A DNA stretch of 64,000 bases. Origin: an uncultured Christensenella sp. GTDB taxonomy: Bacteria > Bacillota > Clostridia > Christensenellales > Borkfalkiaceae. Position 1 is the stretch's first letter. Every line of letters starts with the position of its first letter. Made by a program: the position numbers and the translations under genes. Below the pieces are notes generated by a model. It was given only the letters and a program-made list of their open reading frames with translations. It did no database searches and was not told the origin of the DNA. The stretch spans positions 114,664 through 178,663 of the forward strand of contig CAJTUI010000002.1 in the NCBI GenBank assembly GCA_910579705.1, in the 5' to 3' direction. Shown one piece after another: positions 43,995 to 53,757 of this stretch.

Positions 43995-44936
43995 TTAATT
44001 TTCCACTACCTGACCGTTGACCACGGTTTTCCCGTCCTCGGTAGTTCCGTTATACCAGCTCCAACCGCCGTCGGGTCCGACCGCGATATAGCCTTCCACG
44101 CCGTCCATTCTTCCGTAGCCGTAGCTGTCCTTAACGGGCGAACCGTTCTCGAACATACCCCTGAAGTAATTCTCGCCGCCGCCTACGCCCCAGTGGAACT
44201 CGCCCTTGCCGTTAATCCAGTCGTTAAACTCGCCCCTGTACCAGCAACCGTTCGCGAACGTATAGAACCCGTTCTCGTCCATACGCTTACCGTCCACCCA
44301 CTTGCCGATATACACGTCGTACGAGCCCGAACCATCGGACCAGGTAAACCACATAGTCCCGTTCATATTTCCGTTTTCCCAGTTACCAACGCCCATACAG
44401 CCGTTGTTGAAGTCGTGGAAACCCCAGCCGTGCAACTGTCCGTTCACGAAATCGCCTTCCGAAATCTCGCCGTTGGTAAAGGTCATCTTGCCTATGCCCG
44501 TAACGCTCATACCCGCGGTGAAAGTGCCCTCGTAAGTCCAGCCGGGTTTTTCGCCCTCGCCCTCGATTACAAGCTTGCCCGTGCCCGTAGGAATGCCGTC
44601 CACAAGCGTGCCCGTATACACGCCGAGGGAGATGGCCTTGTCCGTAACCTGCTCGGTAGCGGTGTATCTCGCGACGTACGTGACGTCCGCCGTCACCGCG
44701 GTGACCGCCGCGTTCCAGCCCTTGAAGTCATAGGTAATCGTAGCGGTGCCGTCCCTGTCGGTTTCGCCCTTGAAATAGGGCATCTCCCCTTCGCGGTATT
44801 GCTCCGTCACTATCTCGCCGTTCACGTCCCAGGTAACGGTGTAAGTCTTCTCCCCGCACGCCGCAAATCCCGCCGCCGCAGTTCCCACAAGCAACACCGC
44901 CATAACGGTTATCGCCCTTCTGATTGTCTTTTTCAT
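43995..44936 (-). CDS. MORN-repeat lipoprotein 2
   Basis: 313 residues with lipobox FAAC (Cys27). It starts with an InlB-type beta unit (YTVTWDVNGEIVTEQYREGE to YVARYTATEQ). Six or seven MORN repeats follow (YTGTLVDGIPTGTGKL, YEGTFTAGMSVTGIGKM, EGDFVNGQLHGWGFH, YIGKWVDGKRMDENGF, YRGEFNDWINGKGEFH). AAGGAGG precedes the ATG. Paralogue of the next gene; both end the upstream sugar block. Function unknown. Confidence 0.82.
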   Translation of the reverse strand: MKKTIRRAITVMAVLLVGTAAAGFAACGEKTYTVTWDVNGEIVTEQYREGEMPYFKGETDRDGTATITYDFKGWNAAVTAVTADVTYVARYTATEQVTDKAISLGVYTGTLVDGIPTGTGKLVIEGEGEKPGWTYEGTFTAGMSVTGIGKMTFTNGEISEGDFVNGQLHGWGFHDFNNGCMGVGNWENGNMNGTMWFTWSDGSGSYDVYIGKWVDGKRMDENGFYTFANGCWYRGEFNDWINGKGEFHWGVGGGENYFRGMFENGSPVKDSYGYGRMDGVEGYIAVGPDGGWSWYNGTTEDGKTVVNGQVVEN

Positions 44937-44982
44937 CTTGTCCTCCTTAGGTTAATTTTTATTAATGTCCGCTTTCGCGGTA

Positions 44983-46914
44983 TCATCTCAATTGAAACAC
45001 AAACACGTTCACCGTTTCGGGCTTCACGATAACCGACCGCGCTTTCTCGGTTACGGTAACCTCCGCCCGCTCCGCGGACCCGTTCGGCATCTTCTCGCCC
45101 GTGCCCGCGATTTCCGTTTTGGTAATATCCGCGCCCTCAGTTCCCCTAACGTTGATTTTTATTATTTTGTCCGAGGGGTTGGCGACCGCCAGCGCGACGG
45201 TTTTTCCGTCCGCGGCCGCAGTGGCGCAGTACTGCAAGTTCGTCGTCCTGTCCGTCTGGCGGATAGTAACCGACTTCGGAAAGTCCAGCATATTCCGCGC
45301 GTAAGCCTGTAAAACCCGCCCCACCGCTGTGAATTCAAGGCCGTCCGAATAGGAGTAAATCGCGCCCGGCGAGGTCTTGCAGTCGTATCTGAACACCGCG
45401 TCCGAATAGTTGGCCATACCGACAACGTCCGCGTTTTCTATAAACAGGTTCAGCGTCGCCGCGATACCCATTGCGTCGGGCATAGACGGCTGTCCGTTCC
45501 AGTTGTAAGCGTATTCGTCGAAAGCTATCTTTACGTGCTTCGCCGCGGGATATTGCGCGGTCAATTGCCTGTGCGCGTTTATGCGGTATTCGAAATTGTT
45601 TACCGCAGAGGTTATGAACTTATCCGTCGTAAAACTTTCGTCGCGCTCGATATAGAGGTGCTCGCCTATGTAATCCAGCCTTTCCGCGCAGGAGGCGAAC
45701 ATACCCTCCGTCCAGTCCGAAAAATTGTCGCCGCAGCCCGTTACCACTATCATATCGTCGGCCGAACGCATTGCGTCCACAAACGCGTTGTGCACCGAAA
45801 CGTACTTGTCCACGGGCATATGCCCTATCTGCCAGTCGCCCTGCATTTCGTTTCCCACGCACCAGTACTTCACGCCGTACGGCTGCGCGCGTCCGTTTTC
45901 GACGCGTTTCGCGCCGTACTCCGTATCGGCCGAACCGTTGCAGTAATCCACGTAATCCGCCGCGGCCTCCGCCGTGCCAGAACCCGTGTTTACGGCGAGA
46001 TATGGTATCGCGCCGATATATTCGCACATAGCGAGAAACTCTTCCGTGCCCATATCGTTCGGCTCTATCATATCGTAAAAGTTCGCAGTTTTAAGCCTGT
46101 CCTTGTCCGCCTGTATATCGCCCTTGTCGGGGAACCAGGCAAGGTTTCTGCGGCTGGGCCGCTTATCCCTGTCGCCCACGCCGTCCTTCCAGTCGTAGCC
46201 GGAAACGAAGTTGCCGCCCGGCCAGCGGTATACCGTGCCCGCAAGCTCCTTCATAGCGTCCAGCGTGTCCCTTCTCATACCCTTATAGTTGTCCGCGGGC
46301 ATTAGCGAAAGGCTGTCCAGCTTAACCTCTCCGTCCGTGCATTCGAACCTGACTTCCCTCTCGCCCGCCGCCGCGCTTGCGGCCGCGAACGCGTACTTTT
46401 TAAACCCGCCGTCTATATCGAAACTCTTTATATCCCCGCCGACGTCCACGCTTATCCGTCCCTTGCCTTCGGCATAGAAATATCCAGCATAGTCCCTTTC
46501 AAGAAAGTTCACGGTCTGGAATATAGCCGCGCCGACCGCAAGCTTCGGCGAATAGCCCTGCGAAGAATAACCGTCCTCGGTGTTTTCCACCCCGCCCGAA
46601 ACCTGCCAGGGCGATAAATCCTGCTCGCCCGCGGGATAGTAAAATTTCCTGTCGTCAAGCAGTTCCGACCATATAACGCCGTATATACACCCCGTAATAT
46701 GTTCGAGAAACTCGCCGTAAATGAGCGGAGAAACGCCCTTCGTCAAATCTGTTTCACCGAGCGCCGCGACGTATTCCAGATCGAATTTTTCCTCTTCCTC
46801 GGGCGGAATAACCGCTTCGCCCCCGCCGCCCGTACAGGCGGACAGCGGAACTGCCGCCAGCGCAAGCAACGCGAAAAGCGCCGCAAAACTTCTTTTTAAC
46901 TTCATTGTCCCCAT
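44983..46914 (-). CDS. GH51 alpha-L-arabinofuranosidase lipoprotein 1
   Basis: 643-residue exo-acting arabinofuranosidase releasing arabinose from arabinan or arabinoxylan side chains. Lipobox PLSAC (Cys27) anchors it outside the membrane. GH51 features: VSPLIYGEFLEHITGCIYGV, the sugar-binding PGGNFVSGYDW, acid/base Glu356 in CVGNEMQGDW and nucleophile Glu467 in AFDEYAYNW, with a C-terminal beta domain. A carbohydrate-binding-like region (about 95-205) is inserted before the TIM barrel. Two possible starts three codons apart (46914 or 46905). It is a paralogue of the gene upstream. Confidence 0.92.
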   Translation of the reverse strand: MGTMKLKRSFAALFALLALAAVPLSACTGGGGEAVIPPEEEEKFDLEYVAALGETDLTKGVSPLIYGEFLEHITGCIYGVIWSELLDDRKFYYPAGEQDLSPWQVSGGVENTEDGYSSQGYSPKLAVGAAIFQTVNFLERDYAGYFYAEGKGRISVDVGGDIKSFDIDGGFKKYAFAAASAAAGEREVRFECTDGEVKLDSLSLMPADNYKGMRRDTLDAMKELAGTVYRWPGGNFVSGYDWKDGVGDRDKRPSRRNLAWFPDKGDIQADKDRLKTANFYDMIEPNDMGTEEFLAMCEYIGAIPYLAVNTGSGTAEAAADYVDYCNGSADTEYGAKRVENGRAQPYGVKYWCVGNEMQGDWQIGHMPVDKYVSVHNAFVDAMRSADDMIVVTGCGDNFSDWTEGMFASCAERLDYIGEHLYIERDESFTTDKFITSAVNNFEYRINAHRQLTAQYPAAKHVKIAFDEYAYNWNGQPSMPDAMGIAATLNLFIENADVVGMANYSDAVFRYDCKTSPGAIYSYSDGLEFTAVGRVLQAYARNMLDFPKSVTIRQTDRTTNLQYCATAAADGKTVALAVANPSDKIIKINVRGTEGADITKTEIAGTGEKMPNGSAERAEVTVTEKARSVIVKPETVNVFVFQLR

Positions 46915-46926
46915 AATATACCCCGA

Positions 46927-48870
46927 TTAAAGCTTTATTTCGAACACGTTCACGCTCATTGCGGGAGCGACCGCGTTGGACAGGTTGTCCGCGTGCTCCA
47001 GGTACAGTTCGTTGCGCGCAACCGTATCGTAGGAGTCGGGATATGCGCCCGTGAGCGTATGCCGCGTTATACTTTCTGCCTTATTGAAGAGCGCGTTGTG
47101 CAGGCGTACAGCGTACTCGCTTGGATTGACCACGGCGAGCGCCAGCATCTTTCCGTCCGCAGATATAGTCAGCGCCATATCCAGCTGTGTCTGGGCGCTG
47201 AATTTTGTCGTTACTTCGAGCATATATCCCTGCATATGGTCGCGGTAAAGTTTTAAAACGTAGCCCGCGCCCTGCATAACCGCGCCGAACGGCTCGGTCG
47301 TGACGCAGCCCTGCGTGGCGTTTACCGTGGAAGAATAACAGCACGCCTCAAACACGTCCGCATTGCTTATTACCGAGTTTAAAAGCTCGGCGATGCCCAT
47401 ACCGTCTTTCAGGCGCGAGGAGCATTCCGCAAAATCGTAGGCGTATTCCGTGAACGCCATTTTCACGTTTGCACTGCGCGGATATTTGGCAATCAGCGCC
47501 CTGTGGTTGGCTATGCGGTATTCGATACCGTCCTTGATGTTTTTAAGGTGCTTGAATATGTCCGTTTCGTCGCGCTTGCCGTACATATGCTCGGCAATAT
47601 AATCGAAGTTCCCGCCGCAACCCTCAAACATATTATCCGACCAACTTGACGCGTTGTTGCCGCTTGCGATTATTTTAATCGAGCTGTCTTTCGCCCGCAT
47701 AGCCGCGGTAAACAGATTGTGTCTTATAGTGTATTCGAAAGCGGAAGTATGCCCAAGCTGCCAGTCGCCGAACATTTCGTTGCCCACGCCCCAGTAGCTT
47801 ATGTTATAGGGTTCGCTATGCCCGTTCTTCGCGCGCAGCGCGCCGTATTCGGTGTTTGCCGCGCCGTTGCAGTACTCCACCTGCGCCGCCGCCTGCAAGT
47901 CCGTGCCAAGGCCCGTGTTGACCATCATCATCGGTTCCGCGGACACGTACTCGCACATAGCCATAAACTCGTCCAGTCCGTAATCGTTAGGCTCGATACC
48001 GCCGTAGAAACCGAGGCGGTTGAGGCTGACCATATCGGAGGCAATCTGCGCCTCCTCGCTTTCGAACGAGCTTTCAAGCCCCATATAGTGCAGGTTCCTG
48101 CGGCTGGGCCGCCTGTCCCTGTCGCCTATGCCGTCCTCCCAGTCGTAACCCGAAAGGAAGTTGCCGCCCGGCCAGCGATACATCGGCGAGTTCAGCTCTT
48201 TAAGCTTGTCGAGCGTGTCCTTTCTCATACCCTTGTAGTTGTCCGCGGGCATTAGCGAAAGGCTGTCGAACGCGCCCCGACCGCTTATAACTTCCAGCGT
48301 GTATCTGCCCTGCGCAAGCGTTCTGAACTTGCTGTCAAGACTAAACTCATACTTGGTAAAGCCCTCGTTCGCGGGCACGTCGACAACGCTCGAAACGCTG
48401 TTTTTCCCGCCCGATATAGTTATCTTCACCTTACAACCGCCGTCCGTGTCGCACCAGAAATATCCGTCGTAAAGCTTGGGCATAAACGAAAGCTTTTCCT
48501 GATAAATCGCCGCGCCCGCCGACAGCACGGCGGAGTGTCCTGCCGAAAGCGTGTTTGACGCGTCGCTTGTAACGTCGCCCGAGAATTTCCAGGGCGACAG
48601 ACCAGACCTGCCGACTTCGTAGTAAAATTTTCTGTCAAGCACAAGTTCCGACCAGATGCCGTCGTAAATGCAGGTTTCGATATGCTCTATGAACTGTCCG
48701 TAAATAAGCGGGTTGACGGCAGTTCTTTCGCTATCCGCAGAAAACACCGCGGGCGCGGTCATATCGTACTCTTCCTCTACCTTCGCCGTAGCCGCGGGCG
48801 TGCAAGCCGCCGCAAACGGAGATACGCACACCGCGACGAGAACGCTGAACAAAGCTGCTATTTTTTTCAT
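46927..48870 (-). CDS. GH51 alpha-L-arabinofuranosidase lipoprotein 2
   Basis: 647 residues with lipobox FAAAC (Cys23). Same architecture as its neighbour: VNPLIYGQFIEHIETCIYDG, an inserted beta domain, PGGNFLSGYDW, acid/base Glu365 in GVGNEMFGDW and nucleophile Glu475 in AFTEYAYDF. Differences in the active-site surroundings (SSTVNATQG) suggest another linkage preference. GGGAGG precedes the ATG. It follows the GH2 gene in the same transcript. Confidence 0.92.
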   Translation of the reverse strand: MKKIAALFSVLVAVCVSPFAAACTPAATAKVEEEYDMTAPAVFSADSERTAVNPLIYGQFIEHIETCIYDGIWSELVLDRKFYYEVGRSGLSPWKFSGDVTSDASNTLSAGHSAVLSAGAAIYQEKLSFMPKLYDGYFWCDTDGGCKVKITISGGKNSVSSVVDVPANEGFTKYEFSLDSKFRTLAQGRYTLEVISGRGAFDSLSLMPADNYKGMRKDTLDKLKELNSPMYRWPGGNFLSGYDWEDGIGDRDRRPSRRNLHYMGLESSFESEEAQIASDMVSLNRLGFYGGIEPNDYGLDEFMAMCEYVSAEPMMMVNTGLGTDLQAAAQVEYCNGAANTEYGALRAKNGHSEPYNISYWGVGNEMFGDWQLGHTSAFEYTIRHNLFTAAMRAKDSSIKIIASGNNASSWSDNMFEGCGGNFDYIAEHMYGKRDETDIFKHLKNIKDGIEYRIANHRALIAKYPRSANVKMAFTEYAYDFAECSSRLKDGMGIAELLNSVISNADVFEACCYSSTVNATQGCVTTEPFGAVMQGAGYVLKLYRDHMQGYMLEVTTKFSAQTQLDMALTISADGKMLALAVVNPSEYAVRLHNALFNKAESITRHTLTGAYPDSYDTVARNELYLEHADNLSNAVAPAMSVNVFEIKL

Positions 48871-48888
48871 AACTTACCTCCCCCTCGC

Positions 48889-50565
48889 TCACTTGACGGC
48901 GAAAATTTTCTTAATCGTTTCAAACGGAAGTTTTGCGTTTCTTCGCGCGTCGAGCAGGCCGTTTATCTCCTGTTGGGTATCGTTGAACTGTGTATAGCAA
49001 CAGCCCGACACGTACGGCGTGGAGGTGACCGCGCCAACAATGTCGCGCAGCCTGCGCTCGTAAGAGCCGCTGTCGGGCGCGCTCTCGCCGTAGCCCCAGC
49101 CCTTGCCGCTTATCGCTATCCCGCCGTATTCTGAAATAAACACGGGCTGGCCCGAATAGCTGTAACCCTTTGCAAACGCCGTGCCGAGCGTGTTTATGAT
49201 TTTTCCGCCGACAACGTAGTCCTTGTCCCTGTACTCCCTCGAAAAAACCTCCGCGTCCTGCTCGTATTCGTGCAGCGACAGAATGTCGCTGTCTAAATGA
49301 TACCAGCCGTCGTTTGTTATTACGGGGCGGGGGTCAAGCCCGCGCAACTTCGCCGCAAGCCCCTCGATATAATTCTGCTGTTCCCTGTCCTCGTTTATTC
49401 CGTAAACGCCCCAGGTTTCGTTGAACAACAGCCAGCAGGAAATACAGACGTGGTTTTTAAGCTGCTCGAAAATGAGTCCGCAATCCCTTGAAAACTCGCT
49501 CTTCATTCTCTCCGTGAACTCGTAAGCGCTGGGTATTTCGCCAAAGACGTACAGCCCCTTCTTGTCACAGAGGTAATAGAAAATATCGTTCTCTATTTTC
49601 TGGTGAACGCGCACACCGTTGAACCCCATTGCCTTTATGGCGTCTATATCCCTCTCGATAGAAATATCGTCGGGCGCGGTAAGCATACTGTCAAGCCAGT
49701 ATCCCTGATACAAAATCATCTGCTGATACTCGCGCCTGCCGTTTATGTACAGCCCGTCCTCTTTCGCGCGCACGTCGCAGAACGCAAAATACGACTTTAC
49801 CGTATCGCCCATCTCCTCGCCCGCAACCGCTTTGACGGAGTAAAGATAGGGGGTGTCCGCGCTCCATAACTTAGGCTCTTCAACCCAGAATTGCAGGGTA
49901 TGTTTATCCGATTGCCCCGTGCATATGTCGCAGACAACGCCGCGTTCGCCCTCCGCGCAAAACCTGAACGGCGCGGGCGCGGACAGCTCCGCAACGACGG
50001 TAACCCTGCCGTCGCCGCGCGCGGCAATATCCATTTTCTTTATGTAAACCCCGCCCGCATACTCAATCCTGACGGGTTTCCAGATACCGGTAGTCTGCAC
50101 GTACCAGCACTCGTAACTCTCCTGCCTCGCCCTCTGCTTTCCGCGCAGCTGCGACTTGTCGAACGAGTCCAGAACCTTGACCCGAATCTCGTTTTCGCCC
50201 TCTCCGACAAGCGCGGTAATATCCAGACAAAAGCCGGTAAACCCGCCTATATGCCCGCCCGCAAACTCGCCGTTGATATAAATCGAGCACTCGTAATCCA
50301 CGGCCTCGAACTTCAACAGCACCGCGCCGTCCGTCCTCTTAACGTTAAATTTCCGCCTGTACCACACGCAACCGTGCGCCGAGGTATCGCCAATCCCGCT
50401 CGCCTCGCACTCGTACGAATACGGAACGATTATCTTTTTGTCGAACACGGGATTTTCGCAATCCGCGTCCGCGAACGCAAAATCCCATTCGCCGCACAGA
50501 CACTCGCAGTCCGCTCTCTCGAACCGCGGGTCGGGCGGGTATTTCTTGTAATATTTTCCAGCCAT
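48889..50565 (-). CDS. GH2-family glycoside hydrolase
   Basis: 558 residues from ATG 50565, which shares one base with the stop of the upstream permease gene (TGATG). A long upstream extension of the frame runs through that permease and is not coding. No signal peptide, so intracellular. Sugar-binding jelly roll (about 40-170), Ig-like domain and TIM barrel with acid/base Glu383 in FNETWGV and nucleophile Glu479 in ISEYGG. The specificity (beta-galactosidase, glucuronidase, arabinosidase or other) cannot be read from sequence; it likely acts on oligosaccharides imported by the adjacent ABC system. Confidence 0.9.
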   Translation of the reverse strand: MAGKYYKKYPPDPRFERADCECLCGEWDFAFADADCENPVFDKKIIVPYSYECEASGIGDTSAHGCVWYRRKFNVKRTDGAVLLKFEAVDYECSIYINGEFAGGHIGGFTGFCLDITALVGEGENEIRVKVLDSFDKSQLRGKQRARQESYECWYVQTTGIWKPVRIEYAGGVYIKKMDIAARGDGRVTVVAELSAPAPFRFCAEGERGVVCDICTGQSDKHTLQFWVEEPKLWSADTPYLYSVKAVAGEEMGDTVKSYFAFCDVRAKEDGLYINGRREYQQMILYQGYWLDSMLTAPDDISIERDIDAIKAMGFNGVRVHQKIENDIFYYLCDKKGLYVFGEIPSAYEFTERMKSEFSRDCGLIFEQLKNHVCISCWLLFNETWGVYGINEDREQQNYIEGLAAKLRGLDPRPVITNDGWYHLDSDILSLHEYEQDAEVFSREYRDKDYVVGGKIINTLGTAFAKGYSYSGQPVFISEYGGIAISGKGWGYGESAPDSGSYERRLRDIVGAVTSTPYVSGCCYTQFNDTQQEINGLLDARRNAKLPFETIKKIFAVK

Positions 50566-51461
50566 CAGCCCTTCACTCCTCCGCTTATTGAAATTCCCTT
50601 GATAAAATATCTCTGCCCGAACACGAATATGAGAAGTATGGGCAATGCCGCAAGCACAGCGCCCGCCATCTGTTTTCCGTACTGGTGCGCATAGCTGCCC
50701 GAGAACGTTGCAAGCCCCGCGGTAAGCGTGCGCGACTGCGCCGAGTTGGTCACTATCAGCGGCCACACATAGTCGTTCCAGCTGCCCTGAAACGTGAATA
50801 TGGCAAGCGTAACCAGCACCGGTATGCACAGCGGAACTATAATTTTAAAGTAAATCTGAAACTCGTTCGCACCGTCTATTCTGGCGCTCTCGTCGTAGGA
50901 CACGGGAATGTTTTTCATAAACTGCCTTAAAAGAAACACTCCCCCGACGCCGCCGAGCATAGGCAGAACCATAGCAAACATATTGTCGACCAGCCCCAGC
51001 CCGTCTATTATGACGTAGTTGGGTATGATGTTTATTACGCCGGGTATCATCATAGACGACATCGCTGTCCAGAACAGGAAATCCCTGCCCTTAAATTTGA
51101 GGCGGCAGAACGCGTACGACGCCAACGACGCAATGAAAAGATACAGCACAACGCTTACCGTCGCGGTCTTGAAACTGTTCCAGAACCACCTAAAAATAGG
51201 CACGTTCCTGTTTGCGAGTATGTCCTTATAGTTGTCGATAATCCACTTCTTCGGGAAAAAGCTCATCTCCCCGTCGAGCACGGCGGACTCTTCCTTGAAC
51301 GAGGTGAAAAGCACCCACAGCGAAGGCAATAAAATTACCAGCGAGCACAAAAACAACAGCGCGTACAGCAACGCGTTTACCGTTATGTTTCCCGCCGAAT
51401 GGTTTCGGCGATAGGAGTTCCAGCGGTCTTTAAGACTTCTCCGTCCCTGAACGTTTTTCAT
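50565..51461 (-). CDS. CUT1 sugar ABC transporter permease (MalG-type)
   Basis: 298-residue permease with six TM segments. It has the MalG-type EAA loop (DESARIDGANEFQIYFKIIVP) and the C-terminal GQRYFIKGISISGGVKG. AGGA precedes the ATG. Coupled to the MalF-type gene (2-bp gap) and to the GH2 gene (1-bp overlap). Confidence 0.95.
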   Translation of the reverse strand: MKNVQGRRSLKDRWNSYRRNHSAGNITVNALLYALLFLCSLVILLPSLWVLFTSFKEESAVLDGEMSFFPKKWIIDNYKDILANRNVPIFRWFWNSFKTATVSVVLYLFIASLASYAFCRLKFKGRDFLFWTAMSSMMIPGVINIIPNYVIIDGLGLVDNMFAMVLPMLGGVGGVFLLRQFMKNIPVSYDESARIDGANEFQIYFKIIVPLCIPVLVTLAIFTFQGSWNDYVWPLIVTNSAQSRTLTAGLATFSGSYAHQYGKQMAGAVLAALPILLIFVFGQRYFIKGISISGGVKG

Positions 51462-51463
51462 AC

Positions 51464-52348
51464 TCAGTCCTCCATATTCCGCGTCTGCAACTTGTACGCC
51501 GCCACGGTGAACCCGAGCATAATCGCGCCGAACACCAGCGACATAGCGCAGGCTCTGCCGAAGTTATTTTTGCCGCCGAACGCCGTGTCGTAAATCATCA
51601 TCATAACCGTGCGCGTTCCATAGTTCGGCCCGCCCGCCGTCAGAACCTGAGCCTGACCGAGCATATTGAAACTGCCTATCGTCGTCGTTATTACGGTATA
51701 AACGAGCGTCGTGCGAATCGAGGGCAGTATCACGCTGAAAAAGCGCTTGAACGCGCCCGCGCCGTCTATCTTCGCCGCCTCTATAAGCTCCTGCGGGACG
51801 TTGACAATCGCCGCCACGTACAAAAGCATATTTCCGCCCACGCCCCACCAGGTGGAGAGCAGGAATATGGAAATCCAGGCGTACGGCATCTGCGTTATCC
51901 AGGGTATGTCCTTGCCGAGTATGTGGTTTATAATCCCCGCGTTGGTGTCCAGCATAAAGTTCCAGAGAATACAGACCGTGGTAATGGACAACAGCGTCGG
52001 GAAATAGAAGAACCCCATTGAGAACTTCCTGACCGCCTTACACCGCGCGATAAGCATAGCGAGCAACAGCGGAATAATAATGAGCAGCGGCGTCTGCACC
52101 GCGACGAAAAGCAGCGTATGCAGAACGGAATTCCAGAAATCCCTGCTAATCTTCCCCGAACCTACCGCCCCGAAAATGAGCTTGAAGTTTTCAACCCCGT
52201 ACCACTCCATCGGCGCGACGTAATCCCACTTGGTGAAACTTATAACCACGCACATAACGAGGGGCACAAGCCCGAAAAGAACGAAAAACAGCATATACGG
52301 GGATACAAACAGGTAAGGAACGGCTTTTTTGAGATTAAGTTTTTTCAC
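51464..52348 (-). CDS. CUT1 sugar ABC transporter permease (MalF-type)
   Basis: 294-residue permease, GTG start at 52348 with GGAGGAG eight bases before it. Six TM segments and the EAA loop EAAKIDGAGAFKRFFSVILP. It sits between the solute-binding protein and the second permease. The N-terminal opening KAVPYLFVSPYMLFFVLFGL is typical of the family. Confidence 0.95.
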   Translation of the reverse strand: MKKLNLKKAVPYLFVSPYMLFFVLFGLVPLVMCVVISFTKWDYVAPMEWYGVENFKLIFGAVGSGKISRDFWNSVLHTLLFVAVQTPLLIIIPLLLAMLIARCKAVRKFSMGFFYFPTLLSITTVCILWNFMLDTNAGIINHILGKDIPWITQMPYAWISIFLLSTWWGVGGNMLLYVAAIVNVPQELIEAAKIDGAGAFKRFFSVILPSIRTTLVYTVITTTIGSFNMLGQAQVLTAGGPNYGTRTVMMMIYDTAFGGKNNFGRACAMSLVFGAIMLGFTVAAYKLQTRNMED

Positions 52349-52368
52349 GCTTATCTCCTCCCGTAAAT

Positions 52369-53667
52369 TTAAAGATTTTCGTCTACGAGCCAGTCCTTGA
52401 AATCCTTAACTCCCTTATCGAGCGCGTTCTTGGGTTTAGCTATATTCGAAATCGCGTTCGAAACCGCCACGCCCATTCCGTTGTAACACTCATACCAGTA
52501 CTCGTAATCTATCTCGCCGAGCGTGGAATACTCCGCCATATCCGTAAACGCTTTAAGCGGCGTAAGCGCCTTATACTCCTCGGTTTGGTGAATGGATTTA
52601 AGCGCGGGAACCTGTCCGCCCTCCGCCCATTCCAGCGAGTGCTCGTTAACGTATCTCATAAACGTATAACACAGGTTTCTGGTCTTGTCCGTCGTAACCG
52701 TGTTTTTCATAAGCGTGAACTGGTGCGACCCCGCAAAGTTTTTATTTTTGCCGCCCACCGACGAAGGACAGGGCGCAACGCCTATATTGCTGTTTTCGTT
52801 ATCGAACAGCCCGAAGGTGTTTATGACCCACGGCCCGTCGAAATAGAACGCCGACTTGCCCTGTATGAAAAGCGTTTCGTCGCCGCCCGCTCCAACGTCC
52901 TTTAACGAGATAGGGTTCTCGCCGTGAACGTAGTTGTAAAGCCGCTCCGCCGCGGCAACGCCCGCCGCCGAGTTGTACACGGGGTTGCGGTCAGCGTCCA
53001 GCACCGTTCCGCCCGCGGTATAGAGCATATTCAAAAATACGTCTTTGGTTATGGAATACATCGACGGCACTGCCCAGCCGTAAACGCCGTTTTGCGTTTT
53101 GGAGAGGCTGACCTCGTAAAACTCCTCCCAGGTGGTCGGAATTTCATCCTCAGATACTATGTCTTTGTTGTAGTACATTGCCGTGGGGTGAACGTCTATG
53201 GGGAAACCGTAGCGCACGCCGTCGCCGAGCACACCGCCGTTCCAGGCCGCCTCTATATACTCCCCGCCGTCCACGCCGAGATATTCCTCTATTCCCGTCA
53301 TAGGAGTAAGCACGCCCTTGGCCTGCATACCCGAAATTCTCGACGCCGACATCGCAACTATATGCGGCGCCGCTTTGAGGTTGGAGCTGGTGGTCGTTAT
53401 CTTTGTAAAAAGCGTATCCCAGGGGATTTTGTCCGCGACGACCTTGACTTTCAACTTTTCACTGTTTTCGGCGTTGAAGTTTTCGACTATCCTGTCCATA
53501 GCCTGTCCGTCCGCGCCTGTGAAACCGTTCCAGAACCTTATAATCGTAAATCCGTCTTTATCGACCTGCTCGCCGGGGTCGCCGCCACCGCCGCAACCCG
53601 CAAAAGTAACCGCAGACGCAACCGCAACGCACGTGCCCAACGCCAGTCCCTTTAAAAATTTTCTCAT
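52369..53667 (-). CDS. Sugar-binding lipoprotein of CUT1 ABC importer (SBP_bac_1)
   Basis: 432 residues from ATG 53667, fixed by AAGGAGG. Lipobox TFAGC (Cys25). Family 1 extracellular solute-binding fold: FTIIRFWNGFTGADGQAMDR, VVADKIPWDTLFTKI, YGFPIDVHPTAMYYNKDI, TWEEFYEVS, FYFDGPWVINTF. First gene of the sugar block with a promoter and a candidate operator just upstream. Substrate is probably an arabino- or other plant oligosaccharide, judged from the enzymes downstream. Confidence 0.94.
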   Translation of the reverse strand: MRKFLKGLALGTCVAVASAVTFAGCGGGGDPGEQVDKDGFTIIRFWNGFTGADGQAMDRIVENFNAENSEKLKVKVVADKIPWDTLFTKITTTSSNLKAAPHIVAMSASRISGMQAKGVLTPMTGIEEYLGVDGGEYIEAAWNGGVLGDGVRYGFPIDVHPTAMYYNKDIVSEDEIPTTWEEFYEVSLSKTQNGVYGWAVPSMYSITKDVFLNMLYTAGGTVLDADRNPVYNSAAGVAAAERLYNYVHGENPISLKDVGAGGDETLFIQGKSAFYFDGPWVINTFGLFDNENSNIGVAPCPSSVGGKNKNFAGSHQFTLMKNTVTTDKTRNLCYTFMRYVNEHSLEWAEGGQVPALKSIHQTEEYKALTPLKAFTDMAEYSTLGEIDYEYWYECYNGMGVAVSNAISNIAKPKNALDKGVKDFKDWLVDENL

Positions 53668-53703
53668 AACATCCTCCTTTGAATTTTGCACTTACTGACA
53701 AAC

Positions 53704-53725
53704 TTTGATACTTTCGTTCATCAAA
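53704..53725. promoter_or_regulatory. Candidate operator of the sugar block
   Basis: Perfect inverted repeat TTTGAT-N10-ATCAAA just downstream of the -10 box, covering the expected transcription start, where a repressor would block initiation. Confidence 0.4.
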
Positions 53726-53728
53726 TTC

Positions 53729-53757
53729 ATTATAAAACAAAGCCCGAACCAAATCAA
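53729..53757 (-). promoter_or_regulatory. Promoter of the sugar block
   Basis: Minus strand TTGATT (53757-53752), 17-bp spacer, TATAAT (53734-53729), about 60 bp upstream of the binding-protein start. Confidence 0.6.

Noticed and set aside
50566..50829. N-terminal extension of the GH2 frame
   Set aside because: It runs through the permease gene in another frame; the TGATG junction and homology set the start at 50565.
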